Shown piece by piece: positions 1 to 11,415 of a stretch of DNA of 29,408 nucleotides (its first letter is position 1; each line of letters begins with the position of its first letter). The notes under the pieces are model-generated. The model had not been told where the DNA came from. It saw only the letters and a list, made by a program, of their open reading frames with translations, and did not search any database. A program made the translations under genes and the position numbers. The DNA comes from Poteriospumella lacustris (Eukaryota; Sar; Chrysophyceae; Chromulinales; Dinobryaceae), in assembly GCA_008000375.1 (NCBI GenBank), contig SMOI01000061.1:112972-142379 (forward strand), read 5' to 3'.

Positions 1-42
1 GAGGCGAACGAACAGGCGGCATACGCCGACGTTGACGGGTTA

Positions 43-123
43 CAGACGACGCAGACGACACAGACGACGCAGACGATGCGGGGACACACAGAGGACGCTA
101 CAGAGGACGCTACAGAGGACACG
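43..123. repeat. Two short tandem repeats just 3' of the CHAT-NTPase gene
   Basis: Positions 43-78 hold four copies of a 9-base unit (CAGACGACR, last copy slightly altered). Positions 88-123 hold nearly three copies of a 12-base unit (ACAGAGGACGCT). They lie downstream of the stop codon of the minus-strand gene, so in its transcript they would be a TG- and TGTA-rich 3' untranslated stretch. Such GU-rich sequence can act in 3'-end formation, but that role is inferred. The repeats are directly visible. Confidence 0.8.
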
Positions 124-146
124 GGACACGCGGCGGCCGCGGCCGC

Positions 147-3100
147 TCAGGGGTTGTGCAGCGACGGCGGCAGCTGCGGCGACGCGGTCGCCGACGAGCC
201 ACCGGCGACGACGACGGTGGGCGCCCCGGTGACGCTGGCGACGGTGGCGGCGGTGACGGTGGGCGGCGCGGCGAGGACGAAGACCGGCGAGGCGGAGGGG
301 ACGATGGAGAAGGCGGCCAGGTCGGCCATGATGCTGCTGGTCGCCGCCGCGGCCGACGGCGGCGCGAGGACGACGTGCGGCGCCGTTGCGGCCGAGGCGA
401 CCGACGCGGAGGCGCTGGACGTCGCCGAGTGGTGGCCGCCGTCGGAGGCTGCGCCGGCGGCGGCGGCGGCGCTGACGCTGCGCGGCGTCGTGACGGTCAC
501 CGCCGTCGACGGTTCGTACTGGCGCCGCAGCCGCACGCCGTCGCGCAGCAGCCGGTCGACGGACTCGGCGGTGCTCTCGCAGGCGAGGTGCACGATGCGC
601 GCGGGGTGTCCGTCGCCGAAGAGCCGCAGGATGGCCAGCGTGCACTTGTTCGCCTCGCGCGACTGCACCGAACAGTGCGCCTGCTTCGGCGGCAGCAGCG
701 ACGCGATGAACGCCTGTTTCTCCTGCGCCGTGTACAGCGACGGTGCGAGCCGCGCGAAGAGGCGCAGCGTCGAGGCGATGGTCAAGGGGCCGAGGTTGAC
801 GCTGTACTCGACGGCGTTGGCCGTGGCCATGTTGATGTTGTGGAACATGAGCGTGTCCACGCCCACGTTGAGCACCTTCACCGCGGCGCACTCGTCGAAG
901 AGGCGGTGGAAGAACAGCCGCAGGTCCGTCACCGCGCCGCGGTAGTCGCCCAGTAGCGCGTCGAGCGAGTCGAAGACGAGCAGCACGTGCAGCTCGCGCA
1001 GACACGCGAAGATCGTGTCCTCCTCCAGCACCGTGTCCGCCGCCGCCCCGCCGCCGCTGCCGCTGACGGTGGGCGGCGACGGGGTGAACTGCGTCGCGCG
1101 CGGCGGGTGCGTCGCGTGCGTCGCGCCGCCGACGACGGCGACAGCCTCGACGGTCGCCGCGTCGGACGACGTCATCGTCGTTGGCTGCGGCTGTGGCTGC
1201 GACGCGAGCGACGCGGCGCCGTGCGCTGCCGCCGCATCGCCCGCCGCATCAACGCCCACCGCCGCGGCGGGGACAGCGGCAGCGGCGTCGTCGCCCGTCA
1301 CCGTCGGAGGCAGCGGCGGCAGCGGCGGCGGCTGTGGCACGTGCGCCGCGTGGGCCGCGTGGGCCGCGTGGTGGCCGTGCGGGACGTGGGCGGAGGCGGG
1401 CGGCGCGAGGAAGCCGCAGTAGACGAGCTCCTGCTTGAGCTTCCAGAGGAACGAGGCGAAGTCGCGGATACCCTTGCCCTTGACGTAGACGATCGCGTGG
1501 CGGAAGAGCTCGCGGTCGGCCATGTAGCGGCACACGGCGGCCGCCACCGCCGACTTGCCCATGCCGTCCTCGCCCACGAGCGACACGAGGCGGCGGTCGA
1601 GCAGGTGGCGCACGAGGCCGTTCATCTGCACCTCGCGGCCCTCGAAGTCCGTCGGCGGCCGCGGCAGGCGGCTCTGGTAATACTGAAACGTGCGCACGTC
1701 GACGCGGTTGGCGCCGATGGTGCACATCGCCGCGGGCTGCGGCCAGTCCACGACGAGGTTCGCGCCGCTGAAGATCACCTCGTCGTGCGCCGTGCTGGCC
1801 GCCGCGGTGGAGGCGGCGCTGCTGGCGCTGGCCTCGGGCAGCAGGACGAACTTCTCGCCCTCGACGACGCTGTTGGGCACGTACGGCGACGCCTTGAGCG
1901 CCTCCTTCGCGATGGCGAAGGACGCGGCGACGCTGCGGCCCGAGAGGAAGGCGATGTAGAAGGCGCGCGTGAAGGCCATGGCGGCCGAGTCCTGAATCTT
2001 CGAGTCGATCTTGACGCACACGACGTGCGACACGCCGGCGCGCACGAAGGCCTCGCCGATCTCGCGACTGTAGCACGCCGACACGAAGACGAACTTCAGC
2101 GACAGGCCGCCCGCGCCCAGCAGGTCCTTCAGCTGCGTCGCGCCGACGATCTGCAGGCCGCTGCGGCCGTCCTCGAAGCACAGACCGTTCGGCAGCCCGT
2201 GGCCCGAGAAGTGCAGCGCGCGGCCGCCGAACGAGAGAATCGTGCGCAGCGTGTTCGTCGTGGCGAAGTCGAAGTGCAGCGCCACGTCGCGCCGCGCCTC
2301 CTTGAACACCTGCATCAGCGCGTCGCGCTCGGCGGCGTAGTCCAGCACCTCCATCGGGTGCGCCTTGCCCTGGCGGTCGTAGCCGGCCAGCGGCGCAGAG
2401 AACAGCACGTGCAGCGTGTTGCTGCGGTACACGCCGCCGGCCGCCGCCGCTGCGACCGCCGCCGACGAAGACGCTGCCGCTGCCGCTGACGAGGCACCGC
2501 TACCGCTGGCGGCGCCGCCGCCGGCGATGGCGACGGTCTGCGCCGCGAGGTCCTTCGCGAGCGCCGCGTCGACGAGGTCGCCGGGCGCGACGACGCCGAC
2601 GGCGGGCGAGAGCAGCGGCCGCGCGGCACGAAGACCATCGAGATCGGCCCCGCCGACAGCGCCGACGAGAAGTGGCCGCCCGGGTTCACCAGCACCGCCG
2701 GGGCGCCGGGGCCCCCGTCGCCGTCGCTGCGCCGGCAGCGCCCGCCGCTCCGTTGCGCGGTGACGCGGCGGCGGCTGCGGCGGAGGGCGCGGCGACGGCG
2801 GCGACGTGACTCGGGTGCAGCGCCGTGTTGACCGTCGGCTTGTTCAGCGGGTTCGTGTGCGCCGGGTACGGCGCCTGGCCGCCGCTGGGCGCCAGACAGC
2901 GGCGCCGGCTGACTGACCGTGCGGCGCCGCGGCGGAGGCGGCGCGGCGGCCCGTTCGGCAGCGTCGTCTGCACCGTCACCGTCGGCGAGGCGACCGCTGC
3001 GGCGGCGCCCGCGGCGCCCACCTGCTGCAGCTGCAGCACCTTGCGACTGCCGCCCGCCACCGCCGGCGTCGTCGTCGGGGGCTGCAGCGCGGGCGGAAGC

Positions 3101-6100
3101 GCGGCGGAGACGACGGGGACGAGGACGTTGGCGGTGACGTCGGCGACCACCGCGGTCACGTTGGCCACCGTCGCGTACGCGTCCGTCTCCACCGTCGCGA
3201 CGGGAATCGCCGTCGCCGTCGCCGTCGCGGGCCGCGCGCCGCGCCGGCGGTCGGCGGCGTCGTCTTCGTCGCTCGCGAGCGCTTCGCCGTCGACGTCTCC
3301 GTCGCGGCGGTCGGCGTCGGAGGCGTCGGAGTCGTCGGCGTCGCTGGCGCTGGCGCTGTCGGCGGGGTCGTCGCCGTACTCGCTGAACGTCAGGCGGCTG
3401 TACAGGTCTTCCGGCTGGTAGAAGTGCACCGGCGGCTGCGGCGCCGCGTCGGGCGTGTGGCCGCTGTGGCCGTGCGCCGGGGCGGGCGGGCGCGCCAGGA
3501 CCGTGTAGCCGTTGATGCTGCAGGTCTTGTACAGCGCGCGGTTCTTGCGCAGCTTGTCCTGGACGATGGTCAGCGACCGGTCGATCTCGGCGCGCGGGTT
3601 GCCGTCGAGCGGCAGCATCAGCAGCGTCGTGTTCTGCAGCACGCCCAGCTGGATCTTGCGGTACGTGTCCGTGTGCAGGCGGTTGTAGCTGAGGTTCAGC
3701 ACGCGCAGCCCCGCGTTGTGGCGCAGCAGCTCGTACAGCGCCTCGTTGAGCGCGGGGTTCGAGCCGTCGAGGCCGTTGGCCGACAGGTCGAGCGAGGTGA
3801 CGGTGACGTTGTGGCGGAGGATGGCGAAGAGGCGCGCGACCGCGTGCACCTGCAGCTGGTTCTGCGAGAGGCCGAGGTAGCGCAGGCGGTTGGGCTGCTT
3901 CAGCAGGCGCTCCGGGTGGAAGTCCTGCATCGCCTCGACGAAGCGGTTGCCGAAGTGGATGTGGTTGCCGCCCAGCTCGAGGCCCTCGAGCGGGCCCTTG
4001 ACGGCCGCCGCGATCAGCTGCGCGCACTGCGCGTCGTGCAGGTCGTTGTGGCTCAGGTCGAGGTAGCGCAGGCCCGGCAGGTACGCCGCGCCGCTCGCCG
4101 CCGCGCCCGAGTCGGACGACTCGCTCGCGCGGAACGACGACGGCGTCCCCGCGCGCTTCAGCGCGCCGCCGGCGCCGTTGCTGTTGCTCGGCGTCGCGCT
4201 GCCGCTGGACTCGGCGCTGCTGCCCTTTTTGTGGCCGAAGAAGCCGCCGAGGCCCGGCGCGGACGACGCGGCGCCGTGCGGCGGCGGCGAGCTCGGCGTG
4301 TTGCTGCCGTTTGAGGCGCCGCCCACCAGCGACGGGTTGCTGTCGCTGCGGCGGCTCAGACCGATCGTCCCGCCGTGGCCGAGCGGCGAGAAGAGCGCGG
4401 AGCGCGCGGGGTTGCCCTTGGGGTTGAGCATCTCGGCGACCTTCTGCAGGCAGCTGGCGTCCAGCGACAGGTGCGTCAGCGCGAGGCCCAGCAGCCCGCG
4501 CGACAGCACCTCGAACTTGTTGCGCTGCGGCGGCTGCGGCTGCTGCTGCGACGGCTGCGTGTGGCTGTCGCGCTTCTTCTTCTTCGCGCCGCTGCCGCTG
4601 CTGCCGCCGCCGCTGGGGCCGTCGTGTTCGTCGTGGCTGCGCGCCGACGCGTGGCGATGCAGCGACGTGGGCTTCGGTGCCGCGTGGGGCACGAAGAAGT
4701 CGTCGACGTGGGGGTCGCCGAGGGGCACGAAGGCCGCGTTGCCGCCGTTGCTGAGCATGACGCAGAGCGTCTCGACGCTGGGCCGCGACAGGCTGCCCTT
4801 GAACGACACGAAGCGCACCGTCGAGGGCAGCTGCCCCACGAGGTGGCCGAGCAGCGCGTCCTCCTCGACGGCGAGCGCGTTGGCGAAGGTGAGGCTGACG
4901 ATGGCGGGGCACTTCTGCAGCGTCTCGAGCAGCGTCGTGTGGAACTCGCCCTCGAAGTAGCAGTCGCGGAAGGTCAGCGACACCAGCTGCTGGTTGTACT
5001 CGAGCATGCGCTGCAGCACGCGGCCCACGCGGTTGAACGACGTGTACACGCGCGGCGGCAGCAGCACGGCCTTGATCGGGTGCGGCGCGGGCATCAGGAA
5101 CGAGTAGATCGCGCGGTAGGCGCCGCCGTCCTCGTCGGCGCCGTTGCCGTGGCCGTGGCCGTTGCCGCCGCCGGGCGGGGACATGGCGATGGAGGCGCCG
5201 AGGGAGGTGAGGTCCATGAGCACGAGCTGGTGGATGCGCGACGTGTAGAACAGGTCGAGCAGGTGGATCACGATCGCCGGCGGCTTGTCGGGCCAGTCGT
5301 AGCTCACCGCCGCGCCGCTCGACCCGTCGGTGCCGCCGGTGGCGGTGGTCGACGTCGCGGCGGCCGAGGCGATGGCGCCGGAGAGCGACACGGCGACGGT
5401 GTTGAGCAGCGACTGCGTCGCGGCGGGGATCACCGTCGGCTGCGAGGCGAAGAAGCCGCTGTTGGCGCCCGCCGCGGGGTACGACGCCGTCGGCGTGCTG
5501 GCCGATGACACCGGCGTCGCCGTGCGCTGCATGTGCTGCGCCTGAAACGGCGAGTCGCGCGACTTGCTGCGGCCGGCGTCGTGGAAGTCGTCGCTGTGGA
5601 AGTCGCCGGTCGCCGACGTGGCGCCCGAGCCGCTGAGCGGCTTCGGCGGGGCGCAGAAGGGCCAGAACTTGAGCAGCGAGTCGGTGAGGTGGCGGTGCAG
5701 GTGCGGGATGCCCATGCCGCCCGTCAGCGACTTGGCGCTCTGGCTGCCGCTGCTGCTGTGCGCCGAGTTGGCGCCCGACGCGGCGTTGGCGGCGCCGCCG
5801 ACGTGGTGGTCCTTCAGCAAATACGCCGGCATCGTCGACGTCGCGTCGACCTGCGTGTGCAGAATGGCCGCCGTCTCCTGCAGCAGGTGGAACTCGCCGC
5901 CGCGCGTCGCGTCCGGCCCGTGGTACGGCGACGAGGGGCCGCCGTTCGCGAGAATCGCCGCCAAATTGCTGCCGCTGCCGTTGCCGCCGCCGTTCGCGCC
6001 GCTGGCGCTGCCCTCACCGGCGGCGAGCGACCCCGCCGAGAACGACCCGCCGGCGCGCAGAAAGCGCTGATGCGAGTCGCCGCCGCTGTGGGCGACGTCG

Positions 6101-9100
6101 TCGGCGGAGGGGAAGAGCCGCTGCAGCCAGTCGCGCAGGATGAGCATCGACGTCTCCTGCGGCTTCATCGAGCGCTGGATCGCGTACCAGTCGCGCAGCA
6201 GCTCGAAGTCGAAGCCGCAGATCTCGAAGTCTTTGTAGCCCGCCGAGAAGCCCAAGTTCTTGAGCACCTCCTCGGCGGCCGAGCGCAGCTCGCGGTCGCT
6301 GCCCGGGTTCACGAGGAGGCGCACGATCTGCAGCAGACACTCGTCGACGATGCGGTCCTGGAACTCTTCGCCGATGAGCACGAGCTGCGCGATCGTGCGC
6401 ACGGCCTCGATCTGGATGAGGACGCTGTGGCTGCTCAGCGTCGCCATCACCGTCTCCAGCGACGCGAACAGTTCGGCGAATTTCGCCGCGCGCATCGCCG
6501 CCGACGTCGCCGCCGATGTCGCGTTGCCGCCGTTGGCGCCGCTGCCGCCGTTGGCGATGGCCTTGGCGCTGCCGGTGGTCGTCATGTTGCGCTGCGAGGT
6601 CGAGTGGCTCAGGCCGCCGCCGCCGCCGCCGGTGCCGTGGCGGTGGCTGGGCGACAGCGCCTCGGCCTCGGCGACGACGACGCGCGTCATCGCGTGCATG
6701 CAGCGCAGCGCCTGCAGCGACGTCTCGAAGTGCATGTTGCGCACGAGGCGCGTCATCAGCGTCACGAGGCCGCTGTTGAACATGCGCAGCGCGTACGCGT
6801 GCTCGGCGACGCAGAGGTTGGCGAGCGCGCAGCAGACGCACATCGTCTCCTCCTGCAGCAGCTCCTTCTCGCGCACCACCGTCGAGTTCGCGTCGTCTTC
6901 GAGCGCCGCGAGGTCGGCGTCGCCGCCGTGCAGGCCGTTGGAGCGCACGTGGAAGGCGGTGGAGGCGACGGAGGAGGACATGCCGCTGATCGAGCTGTTG
7001 CCCGACACGTTGCGCTCCACCGCCGACGGCTTCGCCGGCAGCCCGCGGCCGCTGCCCGCGAAGAACGAAAACGGAAAGTCCTCCGACGCCGGCGCCTCGC
7101 GGGCGCTGCCGCTGACCGCGGCGCCGTGGCCGCCGCCGTGCAGCGACTTGGTGCTGCTGTTGGTGGCGGCGGCGGCGAGCGCGCTGTCGCCCTCGGCCTC
7201 GTAGATGATCACGAGCAGCGTGTCCATCACCGAGCCCTCGTACAGCGCCTTCAGCGTCGTGGGCCACTCGGTCAGCGACGAGATCAGCCGCACGCACGAC
7301 AGCCGCCCGCTGCCCTTGCCCAGGTGCGACGTCGCCGCCAGGAGCGCCGCCATGACGCGCGGGTGCTCCAGCAGCTCGAGCAGCGTCAGCTGCGGCACGA
7401 CGGCGCTCGCGCCGGTCGTCGAGGACGCGCCCGACGCGGCGCCGCTCGTGACGAGGTGCAGCGTCGTCACGTCGACGGGCACCGTGTAGTAGCCGGGGCC
7501 GCCGCCGACGCTCGCCGCGGCGCTGGGCACGTTGCTGGGGTAGCGCTGCTGGCTGTCCTCGTCCGCGAGGAAGATGCCCAGCGCGTCGAGCGCCGCGGCC
7601 GCCACCGACGACAGCACCGCCAGCATCGCCGCCGCGGTGACGTCGGCCGCGTGCGGCGTCGGTGTCGGCGCCTGAAGGAAATGCAGCTGCGACGTCGACA
7701 GCCGCGCGGTGTACGACAGCCGCGACCGACTCGCCGCGCGGCCGCGCAGCAGCGGCGCGTGCGCGTCGTGGTGCTGTGACGTGGCGGACGACGACGACGT
7801 GCGGCGCTCGGGGAAGAAGCCGCCCAGCGGCCCGGGCGAGCCGGGGCCGTGCGACGACGCCAACGGCTCAGCGAAGCCCGACGACGCCTGCACGTCGGGC
7901 GGCGGGACGAAGGCCGCCTTGCCGAACTCGAAGATCTGCAGGAAGATCGGGTCCTCCTCCTCCGTCCGCGTCGACCCGTCGCCGTCGCCGTCGCCGCCGT
8001 CGCTGTGGTCGTCGTGCGTCTGGATGCTCGCGTCGCTGTCGTCGTCGTAGCCGCCGCCGCCTCCGCCTCCGCCGCCGCGGCGGCTCTTCCGCGGCGAGTC
8101 GAGCGAGAAGCCCATCACCTCGGGCACGTAGCCGAACGCGTGTTCGAAGATGACGCACAGGACGTAGGGGATGGTGATGCCGTGCAGCGTGTGGCGGTTC
8201 TGCCGCCGGCTGCACAGCTGGTACAGCGTCGTCGCCACGTTCAGCGACACCTTCAGCGGCAGCACCGACCGCGTCCGCGGCGCGGTCGTCGGTCGCGGCC
8301 GTCGCTTGGACGACGACGCGGCGGCGTCTTTGGCGTCGCGGAGGTCGAAGGGCCGGTCGGCGAGGTTCGTCTCGAAGGTGGCGAGGACGAGCTTGACCAT
8401 CAGGTCGGGCAGCTCCTCCGCGAGGATCTGCGCGTCCACCCAGCCGATGATGTAGTCGCGGCCGCCGGTGCTCGTCGACAGCGTCGCGTGGCCCGCGTGG
8501 TTCGTGCCGCCCGCGAGGAACATCAGCGCCTCGGTGGCGTTGGCCAGCAGCTCGTAGGACGGCCCGAACATCTTGAAGAAGGCCTCGTAGAAGTGCGAGT
8601 GGTTCAGCACGTCCGCGAGGTGCTCGAAGACGATGCGCCGCGCCACCTCCAGCATCATCATGCTCACGTCCAGCCAGCTCTTGATCAGCTTCACGGCGCC
8701 GCGTGCGACGAGGCCCGGGCGGCACTGCGGAATCTCCGCGAGATTCGCCAGCGCCGCGCTGCAGAGGACGGCGGAGTTGTCGACGAGCTGGTGGCGGATC
8801 TGCGCGCAGTCGCCGTGCAGCAGCTGGTCCAGCGTCACGTGGAAGACGCGCTGCAGGAACTCGTCGATGTTGCTCGTCGCCGTGGGCTTCTCGGCGGCCG
8901 CAGGGGACGCCTCAGACGACGACGAGGACGCCGAGGACGACGACGGCGCGACCGGCGGCTGGTTGCCGCCGCCGAGGCTCTGCAGCAGCTGCGCGGGGTC
9001 CTCCGAGTGCTGCCGACTTGGCACCGTCGAGTTGTTCAGCGACCGCAGCGGCGTCGGAAGCGAGCCGCTGGCGCCGGTGCCGTTGCCCGGTGCAGACGAT

Positions 9101-10702
9101 TCGTCGCGGTAGCCGAGCAGCAGCAGCTTCAGCGAGGTGAGGAGCGTGCCGCCGCCGTTGATGTTGTAGGTGCTGCCACCGGCGCCGTCGCCGCTGGTGG
9201 CGTTCTCCCAGATGAAGATGATGAGGTTGAGCATGATCTGCAGGATGGCGTCCGCCTCGCGCGCGCGGTCGTTGTTGTTGCCCGCCGCGTTGCTGGCGCC
9301 GCCGCTGCTGCCGGCGCCCGCAGATCGCTTCAGGTGCGCGGACACGGGGTTCTTGGCAGCGGAGACGTTGAGGAACGGCAGATTGCCGATGAGGCTCGAC
9401 TGCTGGCTCCACTCGGACGACAGCACGAGACTGAGCTTGTCGATGGCCGCGGACACGAGCTCGCGGATCAAGAGGCCCTGCTGCCGCTCGTGGTCCAACT
9501 GCTGCGCCTCGTCGACCGGCGCCGTCGTCAGCACCGTCGGCGCGCCGGAGCTCATCATCATCGGCGGGATGCTGCGTGTCCGCGCACGCGACTGCGATTT
9601 CAACTGCAGCGTGTACAGCGACGTGAGGATGACCATCGCCGAGCGCTGCAGCAGCGCCCAGTCCTCCTCGTACGACACGAGCATCGACACGATTTTGAAG
9701 ATCTGCGACTCGATCTCCGGCCAGTCGTGCGTCTTCGGCAAGAGCGTGAGCAGGGCCTGGAGGGCGCCGGCCGTGGTCATCTGCTTGATCGTCGTGAGGT
9801 TGACGTCGTTGCCCAAGTTGCACAGCTTCGTGAGGTTGTCGACGGCCTTGGCGATCTCCTCGCGGTGGTTGCTGCGCTTGACGGCGTACACGGCCGACAC
9901 GACCGATGGCACAAAGGACGGCACGGGCAGACCACCGATGTTGCTGCTGCTGCTGTTGTTGTTGCTGTTTGTCTGCTGTTTACCCGACGAAGAGTTCGCG
10001 CGACCGGTCGCGAAGGGCGGCGCCAGGGCCACCGACCCGCCCGCAGCGGCCGCCAACGTCCCCGCGATCGTGCCACCGATGATTCCCGCCAACGGAGCCG
10101 ATGTCGGGGTCGATACGCGCGAGAAGTTGTTGGAGACGATGACGTCGGCGCGCTCGAGGAGGATGTTGACGTACTCCTGCATGTCCAACAGCCCCGTCAG
10201 GTCCGCGTGCTGCTCGGCCACCAACAGACAGCGCATCAGGGTCACGGGCTTCACACACACGCAAAACGACAGAGAGACGAGCGTTGCTTACCTCGTGAGA
10301 CGACTGAATCTCGTCGACGAGCTTGTTGCGGTACCAGGTCAAGCCGCGGCAAATCATCGCGACAGTGTCGTGCGTCTTCTGGTCCTTCCGCCCCGACGAG
10401 CGGCCCATGCCCACGCTGGCACTCGACAAACGGATCTCTTCTTCGGATACACCTGCTGAAAAGAACATCTCCCGCAACTCTTCGTCCGTCATGACGGGGG
10501 CGCCATCCTCGTTCTGAAACTCGGGCGTCGCGCAGTCGATCCCATGGAGAATCTCTTCGTAGACCCGCAGCTTCATGCGCATGGCATCCAAATTGTTGGG
10601 GTCCCATTTATATTCATAACTATCTTGGTCTTTCCTCTCTTGAAGACTCATTTCTTCCGCCAAGCGGATCATTTCTTCTTCGTAGAGAGCGTTGTCTACC
10701 AT
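147..10702 (-). CDS. Giant ARM-LRR-CHAT-STAND NTPase protein (NLR-like), two exons, two apparent frameshifts
   Basis: Exon 1 is 10702-10292 and exon 2 is 10248-147, joined in phase 0 over a 43-bp intron. With one missing base restored at each of two breaks the product is about 3,504 residues. Residues about 280-1475 carry armadillo-like helical repeats split by Gly/Ser/Ala-rich linkers. Residues about 1880-2380 (DNA about 5020-3510) carry ribonuclease-inhibitor-type LRRs (LRYLDLSHNDL, VTSLDLSANGL, LRVLNLSYNRL). Next comes a CHAT caspase-like peptidase domain (about 2432-1850) with HFSGHG (His codon 2201-2199) and VFVSACYS (Cys codon 2075-2073). Last is an NB-ARC/STAND ATPase: FEGRE, Walker A GEDGMGKSAV (Lys codon 1556), Walker B LLVFDSLD (about 980), LGPLTIASTLRLF, and GDGHPARIVHLA, which resembles a GxP motif. 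A low-complexity insert of about 125 residues parts Walker A from B. Family logic suggests a sensor that gates a protease through nucleotide binding. The biological role is inferred. No signal peptide or membrane segment was seen, so it is probably cytosolic. Confidence 0.82.
2620..2712 (-). other. Two apparent -1 frameshifts between the LRR and CHAT parts
   Basis: Reading leftwards on the minus strand, the frame carrying ARM and LRR closes at 2686. Before that the GC3-rich coding signal moves to a second frame (VLVNPGGHF, ISMVFVPRG), and near 2630 it moves to a third frame (LLSPAVGVVAPGDLV), which runs on into the CHAT domain. Each step is repaired by one extra base. No GT-AG intron that rejoins the outer frames was found. 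The DNA is very GC-rich with runs of G and C (for example around 2700-2710 and the NotI-like site near 2627). Missing-base sequence errors are the favoured reading, and a real lesion remains possible. Confidence 0.65.
10249..10291 (-). other. 43-bp intron in the ARM-LRR-CHAT-NTPase gene
   Basis: On the minus strand the donor is CACGAG|GTAAGC and the acceptor follows a pyrimidine- and TG-rich run, TGTGTGTGAAG|CCCGTG. Removing 43 bases joins QSSHE to PVTLMR in phase 0 and links the N-terminal exon to the long open frame. A later acceptor 36 bases downstream (GCCGAG) would also keep frame. The AAG acceptor is preferred because the pyrimidine tract precedes it. Confidence 0.75.
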
Positions 10703-10709
10703 CTTCTGT

Positions 10710-10766
10710 CTGTTTTCACTCTCGTTTTGTTTTTTTCCGTTGTTTCTTCTCTTACTTAGCACTCAT
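10710..10766 (-). other. Possible extra first mini-exon (10766-10756) and 46-bp intron (10755-10710)
   Basis: Upstream of the chosen ATG (10702) lies ATGAGTGCTAA directly followed by GTAAG. Splicing to an AACAG acceptor ending at 10710 gives an in-frame start MSAKQK joined to MVDNALYEEE. Intron size and donor match the neighbour intron, but the would-be intron is purine-rich and lacks a pyrimidine tract. This is an alternative to the start at 10702 and would add only six residues. Confidence 0.35.
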
Positions 10767-11415
10767 GGGATATTTCCAGATCTCGTAACCACAACGCAGG
10801 CATAAAAACAGGTAAATGATGTCTGATTATTTGAGCCAAAACGAGCCAAACCCGTCGAAGTGCGTCGATACCGAAGCGAGTTGCCGCTGCCGGCGCTTCC
10901 TATTCCGGGTCATTTGCGAGTGGTCATCTGCGACCGATGGGCATCTGTCGGTGCCAACTTCTTAAACGCCGCCGCACTTCGCTTCGCTTCTTCCGACCGC
11001 GTCCTCCGCGTCCTCCACGTCCTCCACTCTCGTCAATGTGCATGTTACCAATCTTCCTCCATCCATAGCGTATAGGTCGATCAGTTTTAGGCTTCGGTAC
11101 GCTTTTTATCCGTGAAACACCGCCCACTGGCGATGTAGCCGCCGCTGGCCGTGTCACGGTCCCACCGACACCGCACCCTCGCGCTCTTCGCATGAACACC
11201 CAACCTCCTCCGGGAAAAACGTAGCGTATTTCGTGTAGTTAAGTTTATGGGAATAAATGAAACAGCTGGCGGCGGGCGACAGCCGCCTCCACGCAGCACT
11301 CCACCACCCACCACACCACACACACACCGCAGACACACACTTCAGACAGATACAGAATACAAGCACACTGCACATCAAACGGGGCGCAGCCGATAGAGGA
11401 GGTCCGCCCAGCGCC
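10767..11415. other. Spacer: 5' region of the CHAT-NTPase gene and 3' region of the Ig-repeat gene
   Basis: About 650 bases with no credible gene. The left part holds the presumed promoter of the leftward CHAT-NTPase gene; no clear TATA or other core motif was recognised. Three copies of a 9-base unit (CGTCCTCCR) lie at 11000-11026. A CA-rich tract at about 11290-11345 is TG/TGTA-rich on the minus strand, 70-130 bases past the stop codon of the next gene, where a GU-rich polyadenylation element could sit. Short open frames here are GC-poor and carry no recognisable domain. Confidence 0.6.

Noticed and set aside
147-2432. CHAT-NTPase as a separate gene starting at MYRSN (2432)
   Set aside because: That codon is GTG, not ATG, and the frame stays open and GC3-rich about 200 bases further upstream, up to the frameshift zone; a single gene with two missing bases fits better.
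5533-10494. Plus-strand open frames of 748 and 881 codons
   Set aside because: They are antisense to the ARM/LRR gene with an Arg/Gln/Val/His-biased composition and no domain content.
11290-11345. CA-rich tract as a microsatellite locus
   Set aside because: It is an imperfect mix of CA, CAC and CACC words, not a clean repeat; treated as a TG-rich 3' flank of the minus-strand gene instead.
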